Made by a program: the position numbers and the translations under genes. DNA of 64,000 bases from Klebsiella sp. RHBSTW-00484 (GTDB lineage Bacteria > Pseudomonadota > Gammaproteobacteria > Enterobacterales > Enterobacteriaceae). Positions 18,188 to 27,852 of this stretch are shown here, one piece after another; within the stretch, counting starts at the first letter, position 1, and the number at the start of each line of letters is the position of its first letter. Below the pieces are notes generated by a model, which did no database searches, had not been told where the DNA came from, and saw nothing but the letters and a program-made list of their open reading frames with translations. Where the stretch lies: contig NZ_CP055481.1 in assembly GCF_013705725.1 (NCBI RefSeq), forward strand, positions 2,852,001 to 2,916,000. Reading direction: 5' to 3'.

Positions 18188-18796
18188 TTACCGATAGAGA
18201 GGTTTCTCAGCGACCGCGCAGGGTAAGTGTTCTTGCCATTGAGCGAGCGTTGCTAGCGCCAGTTGGCCCAGCGCCTGATAAAACGGATTTCCGCCATCGG
18301 CGATAAACACGCTCAGAAAACGGCCTGACCACGGTAGCAGATGCCAGGCAAGCAACTGCGTAAAAGCCTCATCCTGACCTGACTCGCAGAGCCAGGCGGC
18401 CAACAGCAGCAAAGTACCGAAGCCATCTTCCGGTTCAGAACGCTGCTCTGCCAGACTGATGCCATTCGCGCGCATCCACTCACGTAGCGCCAGCGTTGAA
18501 TCGCCGAACAGCACGCTTTCTTTGTCCAGCCACACGGAGCCCCAGGGCGGTGCAGGCAGCGCCCACGGGCCGATAAACAGGCGTTGCCAGGCTTGCGGCA
18601 ACGGTTCATCGTCAGCCGTCGAGAACTGCGTCGCTAGCGTATCGGCGACCGCATAAGGCCACTCAGCCTGCCAGCTACCGTCGCGAAAAGCGGCGATCAG
18701 CGGGGCGGCCTGCTCGTTATCCGGAGCAAAGGAAAACAATGCGCCCAGCGTACGGGCGCTAAGGGCGACGGCGTCGCGGTCTTGCGGTTGCATCAT
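18188..18796 (-). CDS. dmsD: Tat proofreading chaperone DmsD
   Basis: A 202-residue cytoplasmic chaperone of the TorD/DmsD family that binds the twin-arginine leader of DmsA/YnfE-type reductases until the molybdenum cofactor is inserted. The family segment PPWGSVWLDKESVLFGDSTLALREWM and the acidic EPEDGFGTLL are present. Last gene of the ynfE-ynfG-ynfH-dmsD operon. A double ATG follows AAGGAAC. Its main client here is the truncated YnfE. Confidence 0.94.
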   Translation of the reverse strand: MMQPQDRDAVALSARTLGALFSFAPDNEQAAPLIAAFRDGSWQAEWPYAVADTLATQFSTADDEPLPQAWQRLFIGPWALPAPPWGSVWLDKESVLFGDSTLALREWMRANGISLAEQRSEPEDGFGTLLLLAAWLCESGQDEAFTQLLAWHLLPWSGRFLSVFIADGGNPFYQALGQLALATLAQWQEHLPCAVAEKPLYR

Positions 18797-18834
18797 ACTT
18801 GTTCCTTACACGGTGGGGGCGGCTGCACCCATTT

Positions 18835-19692
18835 TTAACCGGCAATCGCCGTACCGACGGTCATATGCAGACCATAAAACAGGCCGCGCCCGATGAACTC
18901 ACCGAGCAAAACCAGAATCAAACCGAGCACCAGACTGGCGACATGCGGGTTTTTGCGTCTTGCCAGCGGGCAAATCCAGCAGCCGAGGCCCAGCGTCAGC
19001 AGTACTAAGCGCAGGATTTGCAGCCAGCCATAATCCGGTAACAGGGCGCTGGCCTGCTGGACTGAACTGTGGATCTCCGCCAGTTCGCTGTTTTGTAAAA
19101 TCACCACCGCCAGGCTGGCTAACAGCGCCAGGGCGCTCATTGAGGCGAACACTCTGCCATTAAAAGGGACGTTGGCGATGCGCAGCAGCAGGGCGGCGAA
19201 CAGCGGACCGCACAGCACCATCGTCAGGAAGAATGAGGCAGTGGTGTAGACGTTATACCAGGTGGGTACGGTATCAATCTGGTATACCAGCGTCATCTCA
19301 AGCACGAAAAGGCAGCCGAGCAGCATGGTCAGCAGCAGCCATGCCTTAGTCAATATTCGCGGCATTTTTCCGAGAATATTGAGCAGCCACCAGATTCCAC
19401 CCACGGCGAAGAACAGCGCGCCGCTGGCGATTTCGTTACTCAATGCCGATGAGCCAACGCGGTTAAGGGAGTTAAATGCCCTCAGCGGCGAACCAAGGTG
19501 AATGATCGAGGCAAGAAAGCCAATGTCCATCAGCAGCCAGATAAAAAACATGCTGCGTACCAGGCGCTGCTGAGCCTCAGAGTTGTTGTTCAGCGATAGC
19601 CAGCCGAGTCCGGCGACGATAATCGCCCCTGCGACGCTTTGCCCCAGCACGGTAAACAGTACTAGCGGCCATTCATGCCACCCATTTCCCAT
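18835..19692 (-). CDS. ynfH: DMSO-reductase-type membrane anchor YnfH
   Basis: A 285-residue integral membrane subunit of the DmsC family with about eight helices. It anchors the reductase to the inner membrane and oxidises menaquinol. The start is ATG at 19690-19692 (MGNGWHEWPLVLFTVLGQS), behind an excellent AGGAGGTG site; longer frames reach into ynfG and are not used. The DmsC-type sequence ASIIHLGSPLRAFNSLNRVGSS is present. Two bases separate it from ynfG. Confidence 0.93.
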   Translation of the reverse strand: MGNGWHEWPLVLFTVLGQSVAGAIIVAGLGWLSLNNNSEAQQRLVRSMFFIWLLMDIGFLASIIHLGSPLRAFNSLNRVGSSALSNEIASGALFFAVGGIWWLLNILGKMPRILTKAWLLLTMLLGCLFVLEMTLVYQIDTVPTWYNVYTTASFFLTMVLCGPLFAALLLRIANVPFNGRVFASMSALALLASLAVVILQNSELAEIHSSVQQASALLPDYGWLQILRLVLLTLGLGCWICPLARRKNPHVASLVLGLILVLLGEFIGRGLFYGLHMTVGTAIAG

Positions 19693-19693
19693 T

Positions 19694-20311
19694 TTACACC
19701 TCCTTTGGATTAGCCAGATAGCCGGTGGTATCGCCACACGGACGCGCATTGGCGTTCGGTTTGATAACGATACTCGGCCTGGTGAAGTGTGCCGACGGCA
19801 GCGGTGCGACGGCAGCAAGTTGACCATGTTTTTGGCGCAGTTCTTCAATAGGACCAAAATCGAGCGCCCGCAATGGACAAGACTCGACGCAAATAGGTTT
19901 TTTACCCTCGGCAAACCGGTCGTAGCAGCCATCACATTTGGTCATATGGCCTTTCGCCGCGTTGTACTGCGGTGCGCCGTATGGGCAGGCCATATGGCAA
20001 TAGCGGCAACCGATGCAAACCTCTTCATCCACGACGACGAATCCGTCTTCCCGCTTGTGCATCGCACCGCTGGGACAGACCTTAGTACAGGCCGGATCTT
20101 CACAGTGGTTACAGGCGATTGAGAGGTAATAAGCGAAGACGTTTTGATTCCAGACGCCGTTATCCTCCTGCCAGTCGCCACCTGCGTATTCATAAATGCG
20201 GCGAAAGCTGACGTCCGGGGTTAAGTTTTTATAATCCTTACAGGCCAGCTCGCAGGTTTTGCAGCCGGTACAGCGGGCGGAATCGATAAAAAAGCCATAC
20301 TGTTTGCTCAT
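19694..20311 (-). CDS. ynfG: [4Fe-4S] electron-transfer subunit YnfG
   Basis: A 205-residue DmsB-family ferredoxin-like subunit that passes electrons from the membrane anchor to the catalytic subunit. Four cysteine clusters are readable: CTGCKTCELAC, CNHCEDPACTKVCP, CIGCRYCHMACP and CDGCYDRF...CVESCP. TAAGGAG from the end of the ynfE tail is its ribosome-binding site, so it is tightly coupled to ynfE. An amber stop inside ynfE could cause partial polarity on it. Confidence 0.95.
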   Translation of the reverse strand: MSKQYGFFIDSARCTGCKTCELACKDYKNLTPDVSFRRIYEYAGGDWQEDNGVWNQNVFAYYLSIACNHCEDPACTKVCPSGAMHKREDGFVVVDEEVCIGCRYCHMACPYGAPQYNAAKGHMTKCDGCYDRFAEGKKPICVESCPLRALDFGPIEELRQKHGQLAAVAPLPSAHFTRPSIVIKPNANARPCGDTTGYLANPKEV

Positions 20312-20321
20312 GGTTTACTCC

Positions 20322-22757
20322 TTAAACCTTCTCGATTTCGACCAGATTGGTATGCTGCGGATTGCCTTTAGCCAGCGGCGATGGGCGATGGGTAGTGATC
20401 GTATTGATGCAGGCACCGTGATCGACGCGATCGCCACTCATGTTGGCATCATGCCATGCGCCCTAGCCCATTGCCGACACGCCGGGCATGATGCGCGGGG
20501 TGACTTTGGCCGGGATCCGCAGCTCACCGCGAGCGTTGAATACTCGCACCATATCGCCGTTCTTAATCCCGCGCTTTTCGGCATCCAGCGGGTTGAGCCA
20601 TACCTCCTGACGGCAGGCGGCCTGTAGCACATCGATATTGCCGTAGCTGGAGTGGGTACGCGCTTTGTAGTGAAAACCGAACATTTGCAGCGGAAATTTA
20701 TCACGCAGTGGGTCATCCCAGCCTTCGAAGGTGGGGGCATAGACCGGCAGCGGGCTGATGGTTTCATCCTTTTCCAGTTGCCATTTGGCAGCGATATCTG
20801 CCAGTCGGCTGGAGTAAATTTCGATTTTACCCGATGGGGTTTTCAACGGATTAACAAGCGGGTCTTTGCGGAAATCACGATAAGCGACGAAGTGTCCGTT
20901 AGGGTCTTTGCGCTTGTAGATGCCCATCTGTTTCAACTCGTCATAGCTCGGCAGCGCCGGGTCTTTTGCCAGCATTTTGCCGTACAGATGCTGCAACCAC
21001 TGTTCCTGAGTACGGCCCTCGGTAAACTTCTGGTAGACATCATCGCCTAAGCGTTTTGCCACTTCGCTAAGGATCCAGTAGATAGGCTTGCGTTCGAATT
21101 TGGCGGAAGTCACCGGCTGAATGAAAATGAGATAACCCATATTACCGGCGTAGTCGTTGGGAATAATATCTTCCTGTTCAACGGTCATCAGGTCCGGCAG
21201 TAGGATGTCGGCGTATTTAGCCGACGATGTCATAAAGTTTTCGATAACCACGATCATTTCGCATTTGCTTTCGTCCTGCAAAATCTCATGGGTTTTATTG
21301 ATGTCCGAGTGCTGGTTGATGATGGTATTACCGGCGTAGTTCCAGAAGAACTTAATCGGTACATCCAGCTTCTCTTTACCGCGCACGCCGTCGCGGGTGG
21401 CGGTCATCTCTGCGCCACGATCGATGGCATCGGTCCAGCTAAAGCAGGAGATGGCGGTTTTGACCGGGTTGGTCAGCACCGGAAAACGTTCGATGGTGAT
21501 GGTATAGGTGGATTCGCGCGCGCCGCTGTTGCCACCGTTAATGCCGACGTTGCCGGTCAGGATCGGCAGCATGGCGATAGCACGAGCCGCCAGCTCGCCG
21601 TTGGCCTGTCGCTGTGGCCCCCATCCCTGGCAAATATAAGCCGGTTTGGCGCTGCCGATTTCCCGGGCCAGTTTCACAATGCGGTCAACGGGAATACCAG
21701 TAATGCGTGAAGCCCACTGTGGGGTTTTGGCAATACCGTCATCGCCTGTGCCAAGAATATACGCTTTGTAATGCCCGTTTGCCGGGGCATCCGCCGGAAG
21801 CGTTTTTTCATCGTAACCGACACAATATTCATCAAGAAACGGCTGGTCGACCAGATTTTCGTTAATCAGCACCCAGGCGATGCCTGCCACCAGCGCGGCG
21901 TCGGTGCCGGGGCGAATGGGGATCCACTCATCCTCACGACCAGCGGCGGTATCGGTGTAGCGCGGGTCTATAACGATCATTCGCGCGTTTGAACGCTCGC
22001 GTGCCTGCTCTAAATAATAGGTAATGCCGCCGCCGCTCATGCGGGTTTCCGCCGGATTATTGCCGAACATGACCACCAGTTTGCTGTTTTCGATATCGGA
22101 GGTGCTGTTGCCGTCATTGCTACCGTAGGTGTAGGGCATGGCGCAGGCGATTTGCGCTGTACTGTAAGTCCCGTATTGATTTAGTGAACCGCCATAGCAG
22201 TTCATCAGGCGCATTACCGGTGAGGCCGTTGGCGACGAGCGGGTCATATTGCCGCCAACAATCCCGGAGGAGTAGTTAATATAAACTGCTTCGTTGCCGT
22301 AATCGCTGACGACCCTTTTGAGGTTATCGGCAATCGTATCCAGCGCTTCTTCCCAACTAATACGCTCAAACTTACCCTCGCCGCGTTTACCGACGCGTTT
22401 CATCGGATAGTTGAGACGGTCAGGATGATTAATACGTCGGCGAATAGAGCGGCCGCGCAGGCAGGCGCGCACCTGATGATCGCCATAAACATCCGGCCCG
22501 GTATTATCGGTTTCTACCCAGACAACTTCGTCATCGCGTACGTGCGAACGCAGGGCGCAGCGGCTGCCGCAGTTGACCGAGCAGGCGCCCCAGACAATAC
22601 GTTCTTCGCTCTGGGTAGCCTGTTGAACCGCAGCAGCGGCGGTACGCAGGCTGAAAGGTAACGATAAACCGCCTGCCGCAAGAGCCAGCGAGCCAAGGGC
22701 GGATGATTTTATTAGCGTTCGACGGCTGAGGCCGCCGGAATGTTCCTGGTTAGACAT
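20322..22757 (-). pseudogene. ynfE: DMSO-reductase-like catalytic subunit YnfE with in-frame amber codon
   Basis: Molybdenum-cofactor oxidoreductase catalytic subunit, exported by Tat: the leader contains SRRTLIKS followed by a hydrophobic stretch. E. coli YnfE is about 808 residues. Here the frame runs 764 residues from 22757 to a TAG at 20463-20465, then continues in the same frame for 46 codons (GAWHDANMSGDRVDHGACIN onward) to a TAA at 20322-20324. E. coli has Gln in the SAMGQGAWH context, so a single CAG-to-TAG change explains it. The lost tail contains SPLAKGNPQHTNLVEIE, a conserved end segment of the cofactor-binding domain. The first 764 residues look normal, including the N-terminal Fe-S cysteines CSVNCGSRCAL. 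Amber suppression or sequencing error are alternatives. Confidence 0.9.
20463..20465 (-). other. ynfE: amber codon interrupting ynfE
   Basis: TAG on the minus strand between AMG and GAWHDANMSG. Sequence on both sides aligns in the same frame with E. coli YnfE. Confidence 0.88.
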
Positions 22758-22855
22758 AGCTCACTCCCTGATCTTGTTATAATGGTATAGCGCCGACGCC
22801 GCCGTAAAATGGTGGTGTGGAGTGAGAAATAATACTTAAAAGGAGGTAAAGAGAT

Positions 22856-22882
22856 CTTATCCCTGGTCAACCGAGGGATAAG
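22856..22882 (-). terminator. terminator of ynfD
   Basis: Stem CTTATCCCT / AGGGATAAG in the ynfE-ynfD gap, downstream of ynfD on the minus strand; TCTTT follows on that strand. Confidence 0.65.
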
Positions 22883-22908
22883 ACCTTTTACAACAAAACG
22901 GCGGGAAT

Positions 22909-23160
22909 TTACTGCGAGTCGCTGTCGCGGGTGTAGATAATTTTAAAGGTATCATTGGCGCAGTGGCCGACAACCTGCGCTCCGGGTTGATCGGTTTGAT
23001 CGTTCGGGACAATCGCGAGGCTAAATCCTGATTCAGGGACGCCGTTATTGATGATTTTTTGCTGAATATCGTTTTTAACCCGCTCGCATGAGTCGGGTGC
23101 TGCCAAAGCAGATGCCGAACCCAGCAGCAGAGCCGCGCATAGCCAGGGTGATAATTTCAT
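22909..23160 (-). CDS. ynfD: exported DUF1161 protein YnfD
   Basis: An 83-residue secreted protein with a signal peptide MKLSPWLCAALLLGSASALA and a DUF1161-type mature part: APDSCERVKNDIQQKIINNG, then VGHCANDTFKIIYTR. Two cysteines could form a disulphide. Two ATGs are adjacent; the one at 23158-23160 is six bases from AAGGAG and is preferred. E. coli YnfD is very similar over the mature part. Function unknown. Confidence 0.88.
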   Translation of the reverse strand: MKLSPWLCAALLLGSASALAAPDSCERVKNDIQQKIINNGVPESGFSLAIVPNDQTDQPGAQVVGHCANDTFKIIYTRDSDSQ

Positions 23161-23262
23161 CATAAACTCCTTATTGACCTTATCCAGATTTAAGCATAGC
23201 AGACGTGGTGTAAACAATTGTATTTGCTAATATGATTGCACTATGCACAAAAGGAATCGCGC

Positions 23263-23973
23263 GTGAAAAGACTGTTTTTGCTGGTATCGGCGGTATGGGC
23301 GCTTAGCGCCTGTGATGAAAAGGCAGCGCCACAAGCGTTTACGCCGGAAATGGCGAGTTTTTCTAACGAATTTGAGTTCGATCCGCTACGCGGGCCGGTG
23401 AAGGAGTTTACTCAGACGCTGTTTGATGAACATGATAAAGCGATTAAAGAGGTGAGAGCGCGTTTGTCAAACGAAGGGTGCTTTGATCTTATCGCTCTGG
23501 ATAATCGTGAAGAGAACACCGGTGGGGCGTGGTTGCTGGATGCGAATTACTACCTTGATTCTGAAACTCATGAAAAACGCCTGCGCTTGCAGGGGAAATG
23601 CCAGCTGGCTGAAATGGTGTCTGAAGGGATGAAGTGGGAGATGGATGATAATGGTTTTATCGTAACGTCAATGGGTAAAAAAACAACGACCTCTTATCGC
23701 TATGATAGCGAGGGTTTTCCGCTGGGGAAAACCACAGCGGCTAAAGATGCGCGTTATGCGGTAACGCTGACACCTTCAGCCGACTCACGTCAGAAGTTGA
23801 ACTATAGCGCCGTATTGGTTTCAGATGATAATCCGGTCGGCAGCGTACAGCAGACCTGCGAATACGATGATTATTACAACCCGACTCGCTGCGAGCAGCA
23901 GATGGTCGATAACAGCGTCCAGCCCCCGCAGAATTATCACTACACTATCAAAAACACCATCGAGTATTACTGA
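23263..23973 (+). CDS. ynfC: UPF0257 lipoprotein YnfC
   Basis: A 236-residue predicted lipoprotein. GTG at 23263 ([17 protein letters not shown]) is chosen over an upstream in-frame ATG at 23236 because AAGGAA is well spaced and the signal peptide then begins correctly. The lipobox LSAC places the lipidated cysteine near residue 17. The mature part shares [20 protein letters not shown] and a C-terminal [10 protein letters not shown] with E. coli YnfC. Function unknown. Tail overlaps convergent speG by 7 bp. Confidence 0.88.
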   Translation: MKRLFLLVSAVWALSACDEKAAPQAFTPEMASFSNEFEFDPLRGPVKEFTQTLFDEHDKAIKEVRARLSNEGCFDLIALDNREENTGGAWLLDANYYLDSETHEKRLRLQGKCQLAEMVSEGMKWEMDDNGFIVTSMGKKTTTSYRYDSEGFPLGKTTAAKDARYAVTLTPSADSRQKLNYSAVLVSDDNPVGSVQQTCEYDDYYNPTRCEQQMVDNSVQPPQNYHYTIKNTIEYY

Positions 23974-24527
23974 GCCGTCGGCTTGAGCAACGTCTGACCC
24001 GGTGCTTTGTGCTCGGTCAGGTACTGGTGCTGGAACAGACACATGCGGATAGTATTGCGATATTCGCCGTTGATGAAGAATTCATGAATGAGTTCACCTT
24101 CCACTATGAAACCGAGCTTGCGGTAAATGTGAATTGCCTTTTCATTCTCTTTATCAACAATGAGATACAGCTTATAGAGGTTGAGCACCATAAAGCCGTA
24201 GTCCATGGCGAGCTTCGCAGCGCGGGTTGCCAGACCTTTCCCCTGATAATCCGGTGAAATAATTATCTGGAACTCCGCACGGCGGTGAACGTGATTGATT
24301 TCCACCAATTCCACCAGGCCGGCTTTTTCACCGTCGCATTCGATGACAAAGCGGCGTTCGCTCTGGTCGTGAATATGTTTATCGTACAGATCAGAAAGTT
24401 CGACAAAGGCTTCATAAGGCTCTTCAAACCAGTAGCGCATAACGCTGGCGTTATTATCGAGCTGGTGGACAAAGCGTAAGTCTTCGCGCTCGAGCGGGCG
24501 AAGTTTGACGTGATGAGCGTCAGTCAT
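23967..24527 (-). CDS. speG: spermidine N-acetyltransferase SpeG
   Basis: A 186-residue GNAT enzyme that acetylates spermidine or spermine with acetyl-CoA, relieving polyamine excess. The acetyl-CoA loop is [21 protein letters not shown], and the [13 protein letters not shown]-terminal block is typical. It is near identical in length and motifs to E. coli SpeG. Because mdtJ is broken in this window, acetylation may carry more of the polyamine detoxification load; that is inference. Confidence 0.96.
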   Translation of the reverse strand: MTDAHHVKLRPLEREDLRFVHQLDNNASVMRYWFEEPYEAFVELSDLYDKHIHDQSERRFVIECDGEKAGLVELVEINHVHRRAEFQIIISPDYQGKGLATRAAKLAMDYGFMVLNLYKLYLIVDKENEKAIHIYRKLGFIVEGELIHEFFINGEYRNTIRMCLFQHQYLTEHKAPGQTLLKPTAQ

Positions 24528-24565
24528 GGGAATACCTGTGAGTTATTGCGGAGTTTTGTTGATTG

Positions 24566-24583
24566 TGGCGCCCGCAGGCGCCA
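24566..24583 (-). terminator. hairpin after ynfB
   Basis: TGGCGCC-CGCA-GGCGCCA just downstream of the ynfB stop on the minus strand. Confidence 0.6.
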
Positions 24584-24587
24584 TAAA

Positions 24588-24929
24588 TTACGGTGCTACG
24601 GTACGGCCAGTGCGGCGATCAAGGCAGCGTAGGGTGTTGGGTTCCCAGTACGCGTTAACGTTCGCGCTCTTCTGGCAGTTGTCCTGAGCATCAAAAGCCA
24701 CGTCGGCTTTGTCCCACTCTTTCTCGGTACGCGTGTTGACCTTCTGGCGTAAAGAACGGGTGTCATTCCACTGTTCTTTTTCCATCGCTGCCTGCTGGCG
24801 GCTTTGCGCGCTATCGCCGGATTCAATCACCAGCTTGTCGGTTTTGGCAAATGACGATGCGGTAAAGATCATCGCGCTCAGCGCCAGCATAGCGGTCAGG
24901 CACCAGCGTTTGTTCAATGTCATATTCAT
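24588..24929 (-). CDS. ynfB: UPF0482 exported protein YnfB
   Basis: A 113-residue periplasmic protein with a signal peptide ending SSFA and a mature part [20 protein letters not shown] that matches E. coli YnfB. ATG at 24927-24929 is preferred over a GTG one codon upstream because AGGA is seven bases away. Two cysteines sit in the C-terminal third (DNCQKSA, LRCLDRR). Function unknown. Confidence 0.9.
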   Translation of the reverse strand: MNMTLNKRWCLTAMLALSAMIFTASSFAKTDKLVIESGDSAQSRQQAAMEKEQWNDTRSLRQKVNTRTEKEWDKADVAFDAQDNCQKSANVNAYWEPNTLRCLDRRTGRTVAP

Positions 24930-25067
24930 CACGATTTCCTTTAAGTGATCCCCTTAGTCTGAGTTTACTACATCTCTTTTCGACGGCATACCCGACAAAA
25001 CAGACCTGGTTATGGGGCATTATTGCGTAGAATGGATTAATTCATTGCCCCCTTTACGAATCTTTAA

Positions 25068-25394
25068 ATGCTAAAAACAACATTACTTTTCTTTGCTACC
25101 GCCCTGTGTGAAATCATCGGCTGTTATTTACCCTGGTTATGGCTAAAACGTGGGGCAAGCCCGTTACTGTTGATTCCGACAGCTTTGGCGCTGACGCTGT
25201 TTGTCTGGCTGTTGACGCTGCATCCAGAAGCCAGCGGACGCGTCTATGCGGCTTACGGCGGTGTTTATGTCTGTACGGCGCTGCTCTGGCTGCGTTTCGT
25301 TGATGGCGTAAAACTGAGTCATTACGACTGGACAGGGGCGCTGATTGCGCTGTGCGGGATGCTTATTATCGTGGCTGGATGGGGGCGAGCATAG
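25068..25394 (+). CDS. ynfA: UPF0060 membrane protein YnfA
   Basis: A 108-residue protein of four helices, related in size and fold to small multidrug resistance transporters. It contains [18 protein letters not shown] near the start, with a membrane glutamate, and [20 protein letters not shown]. Divergent from ynfB. A strong terminator follows. Confidence 0.93.
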   Translation: MLKTTLLFFATALCEIIGCYLPWLWLKRGASPLLLIPTALALTLFVWLLTLHPEASGRVYAAYGGVYVCTALLWLRFVDGVKLSHYDWTGALIALCGMLIIVAGWGRA

Positions 25395-25415
25395 CACTTG
25401 CCTTGCGTTGATCAT

Positions 25416-25452
25416 CCGGACCAAACCCGCATTGGTCCGGGTTGTTTTTTCC
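25416..25452 (+). terminator. intrinsic terminator of ynfA
   Basis: Perfect stem CCGGACCAA / TTGGTCCGG, then GTTGTTTTTT. Confidence 0.9.
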
Positions 25453-25504
25453 CCATCTTAATTCATTCCCGTTTTTTGAAATCCCATTTTGGCAACCGAG
25501 ATAA

Positions 25505-25559
25505 TGTGATCGAACGCATTCTTTTTGATCGTCATACTTGTATGGTAGTAGGTCTGATG
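25505..25559 (+). promoter_or_regulatory. rspA control region: CRP-like half site and RspR-type element A
   Basis: TGTGATCG at 25505-25512 resembles one half of a CRP site. The element ACTTGTATGGTAGTAGGT (then CTGATG) at 25536-25559 is identical over 24 bp to one upstream of the TRAP operon (31229-31252). The spacing between the two motifs is conserved to within one base in both places. I infer binding by the GntR regulator RspR encoded at 36336-37022. Confidence 0.65.
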
Positions 25560-25602
25560 TTTTAATTTTATTCACTAACCGCATAGATGTAAGGAAGATG
25601 AG

Positions 25603-26817
25603 ATGAAGATCGTTGCCGCCGAAGTTTTCGTCACTTGTCCAGGACGTAACTTTGTCACCCTTAAAATCACCACCGATGACGGAATTATCGGTTACGGTGA
25701 CGCCACGCTAAACGGCCGTGAGCTGCCAGTCGCATCGTATCTGCGCGATCACCTTTGCCCGCAGCTGGTTGGGCGTGATGCGCACCGTATTGAAGACATC
25801 TGGCAGTTTTTCTATAAAGGCGCGTACTGGCGTCGCGGCCCGGTGACGATGTCGGCCATTTCCGCCGTCGATATGGCCCTGTGGGACATTAAAGCAAAAG
25901 CAGCAGGCATGCCTTTGTATCAACTGCTGGGCGGGGCATCGCGGGAAGGGGTCATGGTTTACTGCCACACCACGGGCCACTCCATCGATGAAGTACTCGA
26001 CGATTACGCTCGCCATCAGGAGATGGGATTCAAGGCCATTCGCGTGCAGTGCGGTGTGCCGGGTATGAAAACCACCTACGGCATGGCGAAAGGCAAAGGC
26101 CTGGCCTACGAACCAGCAACCAAAGGGCAGTGGCCGGAAGAGCAGCTGTGGTCGACAGAAAAATACCTCGATTTTACGCCGCAGCTATTTGCTGCCGTGC
26201 GCGAAAAGTTTGGCTTTAACGAGCATCTGCTCCATGACATGCACCACCGCCTGACGCCAATTGAAGCGGCGCGTTTTGGCAAGAGCATCGAAGATTATCG
26301 CCTGTTCTGGATGGAAGATCCGACCCCGGCAGAGAACCAGGAGTGCTTCCGCTTAATTCGTCAGCATACCGTCACACCGATTGCAGTTGGGGAAGTCTTT
26401 AACAGCATTTGGGATTGTAAGCAGCTGATTGAAGAACAATTGATCGACTATATCCGCACCACCATTACTCACGCCGGTGGGATTACGGGTATGCGCCGCA
26501 TTGCCGATTTTGCTTCGCTCTATCAAGTGCGCACCGGTTCACACGGGCCGTCGGATCTGTCGCCAGTTTGTATGGCCGCAGCGCTGCATTTCGACCTGTG
26601 GGTGCCGAACTTTGGCGTGCAGGAATATATGGGCTATTCCGAGCAAATGCTGGAAGTCTTCCCGCATAGCTGGACGTTTGATAATGGCTATATGCATCCG
26701 GGGGAAAAACCGGGTCTGGGCATTGAGTTTGATGAAAAGCTGGCAGCGAAATATCCCTATGAACCTGCTTATTTGCCGGTAGCCCGTCTGGAAGACGGCA
26801 CGTTGTGGAACTGGTGA
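25603..26817 (+). CDS. rspA: mannonate dehydratase-family enzyme RspA
   Basis: A 404-residue enolase-superfamily protein of the D-mannonate dehydratase subgroup, which dehydrates D-mannonate to 2-keto-3-deoxygluconate; some RspA members have only low activity and their true substrate is unsettled. Metal-ligand regions are visible as [27 protein letters not shown] and IAVGEVF, and the [13 protein letters not shown] loop is typical of the subgroup. First gene of rspA-rspB-ydfJ, 11 bp before rspB. The old starvation-sensing name is misleading; the context here favours sugar-acid catabolism. Confidence 0.93.
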   Translation: MKIVAAEVFVTCPGRNFVTLKITTDDGIIGYGDATLNGRELPVASYLRDHLCPQLVGRDAHRIEDIWQFFYKGAYWRRGPVTMSAISAVDMALWDIKAKAAGMPLYQLLGGASREGVMVYCHTTGHSIDEVLDDYARHQEMGFKAIRVQCGVPGMKTTYGMAKGKGLAYEPATKGQWPEEQLWSTEKYLDFTPQLFAAVREKFGFNEHLLHDMHHRLTPIEAARFGKSIEDYRLFWMEDPTPAENQECFRLIRQHTVTPIAVGEVFNSIWDCKQLIEEQLIDYIRTTITHAGGITGMRRIADFASLYQVRTGSHGPSDLSPVCMAAALHFDLWVPNFGVQEYMGYSEQMLEVFPHSWTFDNGYMHPGEKPGLGIEFDEKLAAKYPYEPAYLPVARLEDGTLWNW

Positions 26818-26827
26818 GGAGAAAGAA

Positions 26828-27847
26828 ATGAAAAGTATTGTGATTCGTCAACCTAACGAGTTAGTGATTGAAGAGCGTCCAATTCCGCAACCTGCGGCAG
26901 GGGAAGTACGGGTCAAAGTGAAACTGGCGGGAATATGCGGTTCCGATAGTCATATTTATCGCGGACACAATCCGTTTGCTAAATATCCGCGCGTGATAGG
27001 GCATGAATTTTTCGGCGAGATTGATGCGGTTGGTGAAGGTGTCACCGATAAAGCCGTTGGTCAGCGTGTGAGCGTTGACCCGGTGATTAGCTGCGGTCAT
27101 TGCTATCCTTGCTCAGTGGGAAAACCAAACGTCTGTACCTCGTTGGTGGTGCTGGGCGTTCATCGGGATGGCGGTTTTAGCGAGTACGCCGTCGTGCCGG
27201 CTAAAAATGCCTGGTTGGTACCGGATACGGTTTCTGACCGACATGCGGTGATGATCGAACCTTTCACCATTGCGGCTAACGTTACCGGGCATGTCTCGCC
27301 GACTGACCAGGATGTTGCGCTGGTTTACGGAGCAGGGCCGATGGGCCTGACCACTATCCAGGTGCTGAAACGGGTGTACCGCGTCAAGCAGGTGATTGTG
27401 GTTGACCGCATTGATGAACGTCTGCAGATGGCACAGCGCAACGGGGCCGATTGGGTTATCAATAATGGTGAGGAGCCGTTATCTGAAACGCTGAAAGAGA
27501 AAGGAATACAGCCGACGCTGATTATTGACGCCGCCTGTCATCCGACTATTTTGCAAGAAGCCGTCACGTTAGCCTCACCGGCGGCAAGAATTGTGTTGAT
27601 GGGATTCTCAACAGAACCATCTCAGGTTGTGCAACAGGGTATTACCGGGAAAGAGCTGTCTATTTTCTCGTCACGCCTGAATGCCAATAAATTCCCGGTG
27701 GTAATTGATTGGTTAGAGCAAGGATTAATTAATCCAGAGGAACTCATTACTCACGAATTTGCGTATCAACATGTTGTTGATGCACTGGAACTTTTTGAGA
27801 ATGACAGAAAACGTTGCTGTAAGGTTTTATTAACCTTCGGTCAATAA
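26828..27847 (+). CDS. rspB: zinc-dependent sugar-acid dehydrogenase RspB
   Basis: A 339-residue medium-chain dehydrogenase. Catalytic zinc ligands are in GICGSDSH and IGHEFFGEI, the structural zinc cysteines in CGHCYPCSVGKPNVC, and the nucleotide loop is YGAGPMGLTT. Relatives in this subgroup have been reported to oxidise L-gulonate or L-idonate at C5. That would yield D-fructuronate, the substrate of the downstream ydfI product. Translationally close to rspA, with AGGAG between. Confidence 0.93.
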   Translation: MKSIVIRQPNELVIEERPIPQPAAGEVRVKVKLAGICGSDSHIYRGHNPFAKYPRVIGHEFFGEIDAVGEGVTDKAVGQRVSVDPVISCGHCYPCSVGKPNVCTSLVVLGVHRDGGFSEYAVVPAKNAWLVPDTVSDRHAVMIEPFTIAANVTGHVSPTDQDVALVYGAGPMGLTTIQVLKRVYRVKQVIVVDRIDERLQMAQRNGADWVINNGEEPLSETLKEKGIQPTLIIDAACHPTILQEAVTLASPAARIVLMGFSTEPSQVVQQGITGKELSIFSSRLNANKFPVVIDWLEQGLINPEELITHEFAYQHVVDALELFENDRKRCCKVLLTFGQ

Positions 27848-27852
27848 TTACG

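Noticed and set aside
20322..20462. YnfE tail as an independent small gene
   Set aside because: It is in the same frame as ynfE, aligns with the end of E. coli YnfE and has no start site of its own; a nonsense mutation is simpler.
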